DNA of 64,000 nucleotides from Planctomycetia bacterium (GCA_030537455.1 JAUNMR010000003.1:54098-118097); one strand, 5' to 3'. Counted from the first letter of the stretch, positions 12,513-21,787 are shown. Program-made: numbers and translations. Notes: a model not told the origin generated them from the sequence alone.

Positions 12513-13625
12513 ATGCAAAAACAAGTCGCGCTCATTGCGGTAGCGATTTTATCGCTCGTTGCACTCGTCGGTTGTAAGAATAGTCAGCAACGTGAGCTTT
12601 TGAATGTATCGTACGACCCGACCCGGGAACTATACGAAGCGTATAATAAGGCGTTTGCCAAACACTGGCTAGAACTCACCGGCGAAACAATCGCTGTTGA
12701 AAAGAGTAACGGCGGTTCCGGCTCACAAGCGCGCGCGGTCGTCTCCGGCCTGGAAGCCGACGTCGTCACGCTTGCTCTCGCCAGCGACGTCGATATCGTC
12801 GCCAACGCCGGGCTGTTCGCCGATGGCGCCGATAATCCGGAAAGCCCCGACTACTGGCAGAAGCGCCTGCCGAATAACAGCTGTCCCTACGCCTCCACCA
12901 TCGTCATTCTCGTGCGTAAAGGCAATCCGAAAAACATCAAAGGCTGGGACGACCTCGCACGCGCGGACGTCGCGGTCGTAACGCCTAACCCCAAGACCTC
13001 CGGGGGCGCGCGCTGGAATTACCTCGCCGTGTGGGGATACGCGCTCGATAAAGCGCTCGCGGATCACGGCGGTCTTAACGCGATTAAAGACGGCAATCTC
13101 GACACGAACGTTTTAACCGTGGCGCAAGCGCAGGCGTATGATTTCACCGAAAAAGTCTTTCTGAACGCCTTTGCGCAGGGTATGCAGTCCGGCGCGCGTG
13201 GCGCTACCGACGATTTCGTTAAAAACAACGTCGGCGACGCCTTCCTCGCGTGGGAAAACGAAGCGATTCTCGCGCGTGAATACACTAAAAACGACCTGGA
13301 AATCATCGTGCCGAAAATGTCAATACTCGCGGAACCACCCGTGGCTATCGTCGACAAGAACGTCGACTACAAAAAGACGCGCGATATCGCCGAAGAGTAC
13401 CTCAACTATCTCTACTCGCCCGAAAGCCAAGAGCTCATTGCACAGAATCACTATCGTCCCTCCGACGAAACTGTTCTGGCAAAATACCGTGATCAATTCC
13501 CGGAACTGGAACTCTTTACCGTAGACGACGTCTTCGGCGGGTGGGTTCAAGCGCAAGAGGAGCATTTCGGCGACGCCGGCTACTTCAACCAGATGCTCGA
13601 AAAATTCGCAAAGAAAGCGCGCTAA
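12513..13625 (+). CDS. Sulfate/thiosulfate-binding lipoprotein of an ABC importer
   Basis: This is the solute-binding component for sulfate uptake, anchored outside the inner membrane. The family opening NVSYDPTRELYEAYN and the anion-binding segments GGSGSQARAV and KTSGGARWNYLA are intact. I prefer the ATG at 12513 because it starts directly on a lipoprotein signal with lipobox LVGC and lipidated Cys21. The ATG at 12468 would add a charged 15-residue extension. At about 370 residues the length fits Sbp/CysP. The CysT permease follows 83 bases later with an intercistronic hairpin between them. The ATPase and second permease are missing from the locus. Confidence 0.9.
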   Translation: MQKQVALIAVAILSLVALVGCKNSQQRELLNVSYDPTRELYEAYNKAFAKHWLELTGETIAVEKSNGGSGSQARAVVSGLEADVVTLALASDVDIVANAGLFADGADNPESPDYWQKRLPNNSCPYASTIVILVRKGNPKNIKGWDDLARADVAVVTPNPKTSGGARWNYLAVWGYALDKALADHGGLNAIKDGNLDTNVLTVAQAQAYDFTEKVFLNAFAQGMQSGARGATDDFVKNNVGDAFLAWENEAILAREYTKNDLEIIVPKMSILAEPPVAIVDKNVDYKKTRDIAEEYLNYLYSPESQELIAQNHYRPSDETVLAKYRDQFPELELFTVDDVFGGWVQAQEEHFGDAGYFNQMLEKFAKKAR

Positions 13626-13674
13626 GCCATACGCCCAACGCGCAGACAGGGACGTCCACACTCTTAGGAACAGA

Positions 13675-13695
13675 CCAGTCGCCCGGGGCGACTGG
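13675..13695 (+). promoter_or_regulatory. Intercistronic hairpin between the binding-protein gene and cysT
   Basis: A perfect 9-bp stem with a 3-base loop (13675-13683 / 13687-13695) lies 13 bases before the cysT ATG and touches its GGAG ribosome-binding site. Hairpins at this place often protect the binding-protein message and lower permease expression; that role is inferred. Confidence 0.55.
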
Positions 13696-13708
13696 AGCGA
13701 GTTAAGCG

Positions 13709-14533
13709 ATGAGAATAGTACAACGTAGCGTTCTACCAGGCTTTAATATCACGATGGGTTTTACCATCACGTACTTGTGCCTGATCGTTTTGATTCCTCT
13801 TTCGGGTCTGTTTCTTGCCAGCGCGCACGTGTCCTTTCCTCAGGTCTGCCAGATTATGTCGCACGTCATGGTCAAGCGCGCGTTCTACCTAACGTTTCGT
13901 GCGTCGTTTCTCGCGGCGCTCGTCAATTCGCTCTTCGGGCTGATTATCGCCTGGACGCTTGTGCGGTATCGTTTCCTCGGTCGACGCCTGCTCGACGCTA
14001 TGGTCGACCTTCCCTTTGCACTGCCCACGGCGGTCTCTGGTATCGCGCTGGCTAGAATCTATGCCGACAACGGATGGATCGGTCGCTATCTGCCGTTGCC
14101 GATACGCAATACCGAGACCGGCGTCATGCTGGCGCTGGTCTTCATTGGGCTCCCCTTTGTGATACGCACATTGCAACCGGCCATCGAAGAGTTGGAACGC
14201 GAGGTGGAAGAGGCGTCCTCAAGTCTGGGCGCCACGCGCTGGCAAACCTTCCGTCGCGTGGTCTACCCCAGTCTTCTACCGGCGCACATTAGCGGTTTCG
14301 CCATGGCGTTTGCTCGCGCCCTGGGAGAATACGGTACCGTTATCTTTATCGGCGGCGTGATTCCCGGCAAAACGCAAACGATCTCCTGCATTATTTTAGA
14401 GAAGGCAGAAGAAAACAATCTCGTCGCGGCGTCCGTCGTGGCGACCGTTACCCTTGGGGTTTCGTTCTTAATCTTACTACTGATTAACTTCACGCAAGCG
14501 ATTATGAACCGCCGATATAACAGACCGGCATAA
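13709..14533 (+). CDS. cysT: Sulfate ABC transporter permease CysT
   Basis: The protein is an inner-membrane permease subunit with about six transmembrane segments. It matches CysT/CysU along its length: LLDAMVDLPFALPTAVSGIA-type region near residues 90-110, the EAA loop (EEASSSLGATRWQTFRRVVYP, about residues 167-188) that contacts the ATPase, and ARALGEYGTVIFIGG. CysT rather than CysW is indicated by the DLPFALPTAV segment. GGAG precedes the ATG. A strong hairpin follows at 14594 and no cysW or cysA is present, so the transporter must be completed by genes elsewhere. Confidence 0.92.
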   Translation: MRIVQRSVLPGFNITMGFTITYLCLIVLIPLSGLFLASAHVSFPQVCQIMSHVMVKRAFYLTFRASFLAALVNSLFGLIIAWTLVRYRFLGRRLLDAMVDLPFALPTAVSGIALARIYADNGWIGRYLPLPIRNTETGVMLALVFIGLPFVIRTLQPAIEELEREVEEASSSLGATRWQTFRRVVYPSLLPAHISGFAMAFARALGEYGTVIFIGGVIPGKTQTISCIILEKAEENNLVAASVVATVTLGVSFLILLLINFTQAIMNRRYNRPA

Positions 14534-14593
14534 GTTTTACTATTTGACAGTTTCGTCGCGTCAGAAATTCAACGCGCTCCACGCTAAACAATA

Positions 14594-14650
14594 AGGGCGT
14601 CGTCGCTGAGGTAAGATCGTATAACCATCGGCGACGACGCCCTCTTCTAT
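14594..14650. terminator. Bidirectional terminator between cysT and the alpha/beta hydrolase gene
   Basis: A perfect 13-bp stem (14594-14606 / 14631-14643) lies between the convergent genes, followed by CTTCTATTT on the plus strand and TTATTGTTTAG on the minus strand. Confidence 0.7.
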
Positions 14651-14678
14651 TTAAATCAACGATTCGTCGTAAAAGCGA

Positions 14679-16697
14679 TTACTCCTCGACTTGCAACTTG
14701 CCAATCCGCTTGAGATACGAGACCAGGTCGTCAGTGTCGAAATCGTTGAGCGCCCCGAAGAGCGTATTAGTCATTTGAATGGGACCATACTCTTGAGACA
14801 TTTGCTCCATCCAAGTCGGAGGCTGATTGATAAGTTCAACGCTTTCAAAAAGTTCCGGCGCAATAATCACAGCGAGCATCGCGACGGTACAAGCGTAGCC
14901 TTCCGCATGAAGCGCAATTTTAGCGCCGTTCTTTTCACGATAGTACTGTGCGACCGCCAGTAGATCCTCCACACGCATGCCAATATAGGACTTGCCGAGG
15001 AGGAAAGCCAGGCAGTTGTCAGAACCGTCGGTACCGAAATGCTCGTAAGAATAGTAATTACGACCACGCGCTTGAGTATCGCCATAACCGCGTAACTCCA
15101 CCGCGGCGGTTTTCGCGCCGTCGTTTTTAAAAGCCTCGTTCGTTGGCGTGGAATTGCGTCCCAAATCGCTAATGCGAAGATCGAGGGTTTCAAACTGTTC
15201 GTCGGCGCCAAAGTTCGTGCGCGCCGTAAGATAAATTCCCTCTTCGGTCTGGAATGCGGTCGTATCGTTTTCACTGGCGAGTACTACCGCCTTGGCGCGT
15301 TCGTTTTCCGGACGAACAGCAGCGCGTTCCGCTACGATCTTCGCGGCTTCTTCTGCGCTGATATTGGCCCATTTCGTGGAACGATTTTCCGCCAGTTCGC
15401 GCGCTAAGTCAAGATTAAGCTCATAAGAACGACGCGCGTTGGGCAACGACATAACGCCCTTACCGCTCTTAACCGACAGGATCTCCTGATCGTCGAGCAA
15501 GGGTTGGTCGTGTTCGACGATCTCGTCGTTGCGGTCGGCGAACCATCGCAACGCCAAGCGAACCGTGGCAACGCGCGCTTCTTCGGAATAACCGTGTTCG
15601 GCGTCCTTCTCCACAATGGAAATGCGATTGCTGTAGTTCATACGCGAGTACATACGCGCGGCGTAACGATAGGAACGCCACCCGTCGTCGCAGTTAAAAA
15701 AGTCCTGGGTCGCGCAGCACATGAGCATAGGGATCGGCGCGCGAAGGAAGAGGTAGTCGGCGTGATCAACGCCAAACTTGAGCTGACCAAAGATATTCTG
15801 CTCGCCGTCTTGCGGTCCGAGATTATGCGACAGATCGTCAAAGATACTGCAAATATAGCACGAGGGCGCCGACAGTTTAATTCGATCGTCGACCGTGGTC
15901 ACGTAAGCTGTTTGAGTACCGCCGCCGGAGGTGCCGCACACGCCGAATTTTTCCGAATCAATATCCTCACGCGTACTGAGATAATCCAGCGCGCGCATGG
16001 CGTCCCAGACCTCAAAGGTCGCGGCGCTACGACCGACTAAAATCGCCCCGGCGTTCACCATATTGTGTGCTTGTACCGACTGAATGACAACCTTGCCGTC
16101 AGCGTTAAGATATTGGTAACGTTCGCCTTGATCGATCGGATCCATCACAAAGGCCGCAATTCCATTGACCGCCGCGAGAATGCCAATGCTCTGATAAAGA
16201 TCAAACGCCTTGCCATTGCTAGAGTGTCCACATAGTACAAGCATCGTCGGATAAGGAGGAGCAAAGAGTTCCTCTTTGGGCAAAAAGAGAACGCCGGTCA
16301 CATAGACGTTGGGACAACTTTGGAAAATGATATTCTCGTAGCGATATTTTTCCTTGACGCCGGATCCGGTGATCTCCGGATTCAATGCGGCAGAACGATC
16401 CCACATGGGACCGAGCGCGGCGCGAAAGGCGTCGCGGCGTTCACGCTGATACTGCGCGATTTGTTCCGGAGTCTTGACCGCTTCGTAATTATCGATCCAC
16501 GTCTGGCGCGACTGCTCGATCTCCTGTAGCAACTTCGTGCGCGTCATTGCTTCGGTATCGTCGCAAATACCCTGCTGAGTAAGGAACGGCTTTTCTTTCT
16601 CCTGCGCGTTGGACGCGGTCGTAGCACACACTGCGACGCAAGCGAGCAACGTCAGCGACGCTAAGAAGCGAACGCTATGAAAATAACGGCGTTTCAT
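14679..16697 (-). CDS. Secreted alpha/beta hydrolase, acetyl-xylan-esterase-like
   Basis: The preferred ATG at 16697 begins a clear signal peptide (MKRRYFHS...TASNAQ); the open frame reaches further upstream but that part is not protein-like. The first module (about residues 120-395) has nucleophile Ser257 in GTSGGG, a likely acid Asp332 and His368 in AEHGY. It resembles the planctomycete acetyl-xylan-esterase/dienelactone-hydrolase families, so an esterase acting on plant polysaccharide is likely. The C-terminal part looks like a second hydrolase fold in which the nucleophile elbow reads HAEGYA, with Glu599 where Ser is expected, so it is probably inactive. Substrate unknown. Confidence 0.78.
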   Translation of the reverse strand: MKRRYFHSVRFLASLTLLACVAVCATTASNAQEKEKPFLTQQGICDDTEAMTRTKLLQEIEQSRQTWIDNYEAVKTPEQIAQYQRERRDAFRAALGPMWDRSAALNPEITGSGVKEKYRYENIIFQSCPNVYVTGVLFLPKEELFAPPYPTMLVLCGHSSNGKAFDLYQSIGILAAVNGIAAFVMDPIDQGERYQYLNADGKVVIQSVQAHNMVNAGAILVGRSAATFEVWDAMRALDYLSTREDIDSEKFGVCGTSGGGTQTAYVTTVDDRIKLSAPSCYICSIFDDLSHNLGPQDGEQNIFGQLKFGVDHADYLFLRAPIPMLMCCATQDFFNCDDGWRSYRYAARMYSRMNYSNRISIVEKDAEHGYSEEARVATVRLALRWFADRNDEIVEHDQPLLDDQEILSVKSGKGVMSLPNARRSYELNLDLARELAENRSTKWANISAEEAAKIVAERAAVRPENERAKAVVLASENDTTAFQTEEGIYLTARTNFGADEQFETLDLRISDLGRNSTPTNEAFKNDGAKTAAVELRGYGDTQARGRNYYSYEHFGTDGSDNCLAFLLGKSYIGMRVEDLLAVAQYYREKNGAKIALHAEGYACTVAMLAVIIAPELFESVELINQPPTWMEQMSQEYGPIQMTNTLFGALNDFDTDDLVSYLKRIGKLQVEE

Positions 16698-16769
16698 GGC
16701 ACTGTCTCTCTGTTGGTTTCCATTGTCATAAATCACAGGACGCATTGAGGCAGAACGCGTCCTGGCACG

Positions 16770-16798
16770 ATTATACCAACGCCCCTTTGCGTATGCAA
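16770..16798 (-). promoter_or_regulatory. Promoter of the alpha/beta hydrolase gene
   Basis: On the minus strand TTGCAT (16793-16798), a 17-nt spacer and consensus TATAAT (16770-16775) give a leader of about 65 nt to the ATG at 16697. Its position also supports the shorter start. Confidence 0.65.
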
Positions 16799-16825
16799 CA
16801 CGCCGTAGGCCTCCTCTTTTAGCGC

Positions 16826-16853
16826 TTGACGAAATTGTCAAATAGACCACAAT
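16826..16853 (+). promoter_or_regulatory. Candidate promoter and dyad before the WecA-like gene
   Basis: TTGACG (16826-16831), a 16-nt spacer and CACAAT (16848-16853) lie 66 bases before the ATG. The dyad TTGAC-6-GTCAA (16826-16841) covers the -35 box and could bind a regulator. Confidence 0.4.
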
Positions 16854-16919
16854 ATCGAAAAGTAACGTCGCGTCGCGACGTACGTTTGATTCCACACCCC
16901 AACAGGCGCCGCCCCTGTA

Positions 16920-18476
16920 ATGACACAACGCCTACTTTTGTTTTACGTGCTTTTAGCGGTTTTGGTCGCGGTTGCCACTGCGCTCTTCTGCGCCGTGGCG
17001 CGTCGAATGAACCAGGTCGATCGTCCCGACGCCTACCGTAAAACACAACGCTCCCCGATACCGGTCGGCGCCGGCGTGATCGTCTATCTCGCCTATCTCC
17101 TGGCGCTTTTCTGCGTTTCGCGCATTCTTCCCCAGAGCGCTGCGCTACATAGTCTTCAGACGCACGGCATAATCGGCGCATGGCTTGTCGTCGTTGGCGC
17201 GCGCGACGACCGTCGCCCGCTCTTCGGTCCGATTAAATTGGCGCTGCAACTCGCGCCCGTGGCGCTATGGCTGATTCTGGCGCCTCCGGTACATAACATA
17301 ACGCTTTTCAGGCATATCATCCCTCTGGGCGTTTTCTATTACTCGTTAGCGGTTCTGTGGCTCTTTGGCGCGATTAATTCGTATAATCTCCTCGACGGCG
17401 CCGACGGGTTTTTATCAACCCTCGTTGTGATTACCGCGCTGGCGCTAGCCTTTATAGCGGTCTGGACACATGATCGCGCCGGAACCTTGGCGTCCCTTGC
17501 GCTCGCGTCGAGTACGCTCGGTTTTTTGGCGCTGAACTTTCCCCCGGCGCGCGCCTATCTCGGGGACGCCGGTAGCCTGACGCTTGGGTTCCTCCAGGCG
17601 TCGCTAGCGCTACACGTCTTGACCGTCGACAACGTCGTTCACGTGGCGCCGGCGCTTTGTCTCATGACAACCCCGATCTTTGATTCTCTGTGCGCCATTG
17701 TGCGTCGACGTTGTGTGGGACGTAGCGTCTTCTCGCCCGACCTGGCTCATTTCCATCATCATCTCCAGCGTCGTCTCGGCTCGGGCGAACGACCCCTCCT
17801 CGCCCTGATAATAATGCAAACAGCGCTGGCGCTCGCTGCGTATTGGAGCGTGCGTTGGCATATGGACGTCCTAGCGCTTGCGACGTCGCTGGTCGTATGT
17901 GTCGCGCTCGTGACGTTCGACCTCTTCGGACGCGACGAGGCGTTCATGATAGTCGCGCTACAACGCTATCGTCTGTCGCGTCTAATTCACGGTCGTCAGG
18001 CGACGTCGGCGCTCTTTTTAGCGCCCAGAGCGTCGCAAAATTGGCACAAATTCTGGCAGAACGCACAGATACAAGCGCGCCAAGCACAATGTTCTGGTTT
18101 AGCAATGCACCTTTATATTCCCCTAGCGAACGTCGACTGGTTCGGCTCTTGGGGCGTAACGCGTCGTCACATTTCCCCGTGGCGCGCGCGACGTACGCGT
18201 GTTTGTCATGACGCGCAAGGGGTGGAAATTGAAATACCGCTACGTTTGGATAAACGATATATCGGCGCTCTTTACGCGCATATTCCGCACAACGCCGACC
18301 TTCACAACGCCACGTTAGCGCTAGCGGCGATTTTAGAGTCGTGCCGTCAATTATTGCAGAACGAAAATGAAAAATTTGAAACGTCGCCGGAACTTCCCTG
18401 GACAGAAGAACTTATTACGGATTTTTTCCTAAAAGAGAAATACTTGAGTGGTTCGGCGACGTCGCCACGTTCATAA
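16920..18476 (+). CDS. WecA/TagO-type undecaprenyl-phosphate sugar-1-phosphate transferase
   Basis: This integral membrane enzyme should transfer a HexNAc-1-phosphate from UDP-sugar to a polyprenyl phosphate, the first step of surface glycan assembly. About ten hydrophobic segments span residues 1-340. Family motifs are DD96-97, NLLDGADG (156-163), GDAGS (215-219) and HFHHHL (278-282). Residues of about 345-518 are a soluble extension absent from typical WecA and of unknown role. The UDP-GlcNAc 2-epimerase gene follows after 31 bases, which points to a GlcNAc/ManNAc-containing glycan. The start at 16920 has no clear ribosome-binding site and is less certain than the rest. Confidence 0.85.
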   Translation: MTQRLLLFYVLLAVLVAVATALFCAVARRMNQVDRPDAYRKTQRSPIPVGAGVIVYLAYLLALFCVSRILPQSAALHSLQTHGIIGAWLVVVGARDDRRPLFGPIKLALQLAPVALWLILAPPVHNITLFRHIIPLGVFYYSLAVLWLFGAINSYNLLDGADGFLSTLVVITALALAFIAVWTHDRAGTLASLALASSTLGFLALNFPPARAYLGDAGSLTLGFLQASLALHVLTVDNVVHVAPALCLMTTPIFDSLCAIVRRRCVGRSVFSPDLAHFHHHLQRRLGSGERPLLALIIMQTALALAAYWSVRWHMDVLALATSLVVCVALVTFDLFGRDEAFMIVALQRYRLSRLIHGRQATSALFLAPRASQNWHKFWQNAQIQARQAQCSGLAMHLYIPLANVDWFGSWGVTRRHISPWRARRTRVCHDAQGVEIEIPLRLDKRYIGALYAHIPHNADLHNATLALAAILESCRQLLQNENEKFETSPELPWTEELITDFFLKEKYLSGSATSPRS

Positions 18477-18507
18477 ACGATAACTGATTCATTCCACGAG
18501 GTTCACG

Positions 18508-19605
18508 ATGTCGACAATTATGTGCGTGGTCGGCGCGCGTCCTAACTTCATTAAGATCGCCCCCATTATGGCGGCGTTACAAGTCTATTCTAGTATCACA
18601 GTTAAGCTAACACACACCGGTCAGCATTACGACGCAATGCTCAGCGACGTCTTTTTTCACGACCTAGGTCTGCGCGAGCCGGACGTGCGACTCGGCGTCG
18701 GATCTGGCTCGGCGGTCACGCAAGTCGCGCAGATCATGACGTCGTTTGAAAGGGCGTGTGAAGAAGAACGACCAGACGCCGTCTTAGTGGTCGGCGACGT
18801 TAATAGTTCACTAGCGTGTGCGTTAACATCCGTAAAGTTAGGAGTTAAACTAATTCACGTCGAGGCGGGTCTACGTTCGCACGACCGACAAATGCCGGAG
18901 GAGATTAACCGCGTGCTAATTGATGCGGTCAGCGATTTGCTCTTCTGTACCGAGGAAAGCGCGGTGAAAGCGCTTATCACAGAAGGTAGACCAAAGGAAA
19001 AGATCTATTTGGTTGGCAATGTCATGATTGACTCGCTTCTGCAGAATCTTCCTCGCGCGCGTGAATCAAAAATACTTGAAGAGCTTGGAGTTACTCCCCA
19101 CAGCTACGCGGTGGCAACGCTTCATCGCCCCGGCGCGGTCGACTCGCCCGAGCGGTTCGCAGAGATTCTCAACGCGCTCGAAACGATTCAGCGCGACCTG
19201 CCGCTAATCATGCCATTGCATCCTCGCACGCGCAAAAATATCTATGCCTTTCACTTCGAGGAACGCTTGGCACAAATGTCAAATCTACGCGTGTTAGAAC
19301 CGCTTGGCTATCTCGATTTTCTACAGCTCAATAGCAATGCGCGAGTCGTGCTAACGGACTCCGGCGGTCTGCAGGAAGAGACAACCGCGCTACATGTGCC
19401 GTGTATAACAGTGAGGGAAAACACAGAACGTCCCATAACCGTCGACGTCGGCTCCAATCAACTCGCCGGTCTATCGTGCCAGGGAATTCTAGACGCATAC
19501 CACCGCGTCCAAACCGAGCAATTCTCCAACCGCGCCGTTCCCCCGCTATGGGACGGTCACGCCGCGACGCGTATCGCAAAAATCATCGCCGACTTCCTCG
19601 GCTAA
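18508..19605 (+). CDS. wecB: UDP-N-acetylglucosamine 2-epimerase (non-hydrolysing)
   Basis: The enzyme interconverts UDP-GlcNAc and UDP-ManNAc in the cytoplasm. Family marks are the N-terminal GARPNFIKIAP, GDVNS (96-100), HVEAGLRS (117-124), PEEINR (130-135), TLHRPG and LTDSGGLQEE. The length of 365 residues is normal and CGAGG precedes the ATG. It follows the WecA-like gene closely in the same direction, so the pair probably makes a surface-polysaccharide precursor. Further genes of the pathway are not in the window. Confidence 0.95.
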   Translation: MSTIMCVVGARPNFIKIAPIMAALQVYSSITVKLTHTGQHYDAMLSDVFFHDLGLREPDVRLGVGSGSAVTQVAQIMTSFERACEEERPDAVLVVGDVNSSLACALTSVKLGVKLIHVEAGLRSHDRQMPEEINRVLIDAVSDLLFCTEESAVKALITEGRPKEKIYLVGNVMIDSLLQNLPRARESKILEELGVTPHSYAVATLHRPGAVDSPERFAEILNALETIQRDLPLIMPLHPRTRKNIYAFHFEERLAQMSNLRVLEPLGYLDFLQLNSNARVVLTDSGGLQEETTALHVPCITVRENTERPITVDVGSNQLAGLSCQGILDAYHRVQTEQFSNRAVPPLWDGHAATRIAKIIADFLG

Positions 19606-20590
19606 CCCAACCTAGACGTCTTCACATTACCTCCGACGTAGTTCAGAATAGACTATGACTACCGATGAGGTATACAATCATAAACGTTCTTCATACACGA
19701 CGTCGAACGATAGTTCGGATCCAAGCGTTAGTACATTCGGCTGACCTGCTACGGAATCATGAGCTCTTTCGTCGGTCGGAGGAATCATACACAAGACGCC
19801 GATTATAAGGAAATGGAATCTGAGCTCTGTCAGGGGTAGTTATAAAACAGCTTCTAGAAAGGTTCTAGACTCCAATGAAGAGGTCGTAGGGGTGAAAAGA
19901 TCTATTACACGTCCCATTAAACACGGTTAAATCTCTCGCCCATACATTGGTAAAAGATTTATTACAGGAGGAACCGTGTAACATTACTGACATGTCTTGA
20001 GCGCAAGCGCTTCCAAGGGAGTCTCGTCACCAGTTCGGGAAACGTCATGATAATTTTTGCGCCGTTCCAACGAATACCAATTCGCCTCAAGTGTTTTTCT
20101 ATCGTCTCAGCCAACAATTGTCAAGTCTTTCTATAAAAACACAAAATATTATGAATAATAATACAATTTTACGCTAACATTAACTAAAATAGTATAATGA
20201 TAAACCGATATATGTCATGGCATACCCAAGGTTTTCAATCGTCTATTAACAACAATAAGAGATAAGTCTTGAAATTACATGACTTTTCTGTCGTCTCACA
20301 AACTCATTCGCTTTTATCCAGTCAATCTGACTTATAGCCGTTTTTTGATATACCGATCATTTCAATAAGGTTTAATCGCCTTGACTATCGACTTTGAGAT
20401 CGTAACAGTCGTCTCTCATTCAAGGCAAACTACTCTTCGGGCGCGTTGTTACAAGTTTATCTCTGGTTTTACGACGAAATTCAACTCTAACTGTTATTAG
20501 TTCAAGCTATCTGAATAAGTATAGACAGAGGTCGTTCCACGTCTACGTGATATTAAACCGACTGTCAAATGTGCGGTAGAATGTTTACAT
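19606..20590. other. AT-rich non-coding kilobase
   Basis: The region is much more AT-rich than its flanks and has dense stops in all frames. I found no conserved core of RNase P, tmRNA, SRP or 6S RNA. One structured element stands out at 19921-19979. It could be a decayed gene or an unrecognised RNA. Confidence 0.4.
19921..19979. other. Two-step hairpin with AGGAGG in a bulge
   Basis: An outer 8-bp stem (19921-19928 / 19972-19979) stacks directly on a 6-bp stem (19929-19934 / 19955-19960). An 11-nt bulge on the 3' side only (19961-19971) ends in AGGAGG. No open frame starts at a suitable distance behind it. Confidence 0.35.
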
Positions 20591-20648
20591 AAAAAGCCAA
20601 AGGACGCATGACGCTCCCGTTACGGGACGCCCAGCGTCCTTAGGCTTT
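20591..20648 (-). terminator. Rho-independent terminator of nadC
   Basis: On the minus strand a long stem, AAGCCTAAGGACGC against GCGTCCTTTGGCTT with one mismatch, is followed by a T-run, about 50 bases after the nadC stop. An inner hairpin fills the loop. Confidence 0.8.
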
Positions 20649-20697
20649 ACAACTTAGTCGCGTTTCACGTCTTTACAGCATGAGTATCGTATTTGAG

Positions 20698-21618
20698 TTA
20701 AACCCAGTCCAGACCGACGTCGAAGGTCTTGGCGGAGTGAGTAAGCGCGCCGACGCTAACGCGTTCCACGCCGGACAGAGCCTTCGCGCGTACGGTTTGA
20801 AGATTAATCCCGCCGGAGGCTTCCAGTTCGGCGCTAGAATGCGCGTCGTTGCGCATCTGTACCGCCTGCTTCATCATCTCGGGCGACATATTGTCGAGCA
20901 GTACAATATCGGGGTTTTCCGGCAGAACCTGCCGAAGCTGTTCGAGGGAATCGACCTCGATTTCAAGAAGCGGCAACGCGTCTTGAGGATAGTGTTCCAC
21001 AAGATAAGCGCGAGCACGACGCACCGCTTCTGCCGGTCCGAAGTCGGAGATACCGCCAAATGCCAAGTGGTTGTCTTTAATGAGGATCGCGTCGTAAAGA
21101 CCGGTGCGATGATTACGCGCGCCGCCGCAACGCGTCGCGTATTTCTCCAAACGACGCCAGCCGAGCGTGGTCTTGCGCGTATCGTAAATATGAGCCTGTG
21201 TTCCGGCAATGGCGTCCACGTAGGCGCGAGAGAGCGTCGCTACGCCGGAAAGACGACCGACGAGATTCAGTAGCAGTCGTTCGGCGGTCAGCATTGAGAG
21301 CGTGGGACCGGAAATGTACCCCAAGACGGCGCCGGGCGTGACAAGCTCGCCGTCTTTAACCTCGGTCGACTCCCAGGTCAACGCGCCGTCGATCATCGCC
21401 AGCAGTTCCTGTGCAAAGACCAGCCCGGCGACGACGCCGCGTTCACGCGCAACGACCGCCGCGCGACCCGGCGCATTCTGGGGAATGAGCGACATACTCG
21501 TGAGATCGCCAACGGTCGAGTTGTCTTCACGAATCGCCAACGAGATGATCGAGCGCATATCCGCGCGTAGCTCGTCGTTATATTCCGTCTGATGAAAATC
21601 ACGCTTACTCGCCGTCAT
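20698..21618 (-). CDS. nadC: Nicotinate-nucleotide pyrophosphorylase (carboxylating)
   Basis: NadC converts quinolinate and PRPP to nicotinate mononucleotide, CO2 and pyrophosphate in de novo NAD synthesis. The type II phosphoribosyltransferase signature is present: DTRKTT (146-151), LEKYATRCGGARNHR (157-171) and IKDNH, then IEVDSLEQL and ASGGINL for the barrel phosphate site. The length of 306 is slightly above the usual 280. GTAGGAG precedes the ATG. nadA and nadB are not nearby, so the gene appears to be transcribed alone, with its own terminator and the tRNA-Glu array behind it. Confidence 0.96.
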   Translation of the reverse strand: MTASKRDFHQTEYNDELRADMRSIISLAIREDNSTVGDLTSMSLIPQNAPGRAAVVARERGVVAGLVFAQELLAMIDGALTWESTEVKDGELVTPGAVLGYISGPTLSMLTAERLLLNLVGRLSGVATLSRAYVDAIAGTQAHIYDTRKTTLGWRRLEKYATRCGGARNHRTGLYDAILIKDNHLAFGGISDFGPAEAVRRARAYLVEHYPQDALPLLEIEVDSLEQLRQVLPENPDIVLLDNMSPEMMKQAVQMRNDAHSSAELEASGGINLQTVRAKALSGVERVSVGALTHSAKTFDVGLDWV

Positions 21619-21749
21619 AAACCGCTCCTACGCCATAAACACAGCGTCGTATAAGTTCATCGATTTGCGTCTGACGTCAGTCGCCAAACGCGCGTCTGCG
21701 AGTCGCACAAGATCCGCGTCAAGGCGACGCGACAGAAGAAATTGATACC

Positions 21750-21780
21750 AAAAAGGGTCTTGAGCGTTGACCCAAGACCC
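21750..21780 (-). terminator. Rho-independent terminator of the tRNA-Glu array
   Basis: On the minus strand the stem GGGTCTTG/CAAGACCC (21755-21762 / 21773-21780) is followed by TTTTTGG, seven bases after the last tRNA. Confidence 0.9.
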
Positions 21781-21787
21781 ATGAAAA

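Noticed and set aside
16698-16928. Longer N terminus of the alpha/beta hydrolase
   Set aside because: The extension precedes a perfect signal peptide, overlaps the gene's own TATAAT promoter and has no protein-like composition.
19606-20590. RNase P, tmRNA, SRP or 6S RNA in the AT-rich gap
   Set aside because: None of the conserved core sequences of these RNAs could be found on either strand by eye.
20680-21273. 197-codon plus-strand frame antisense to nadC
   Set aside because: nadC on the other strand has full motifs; this frame has none.
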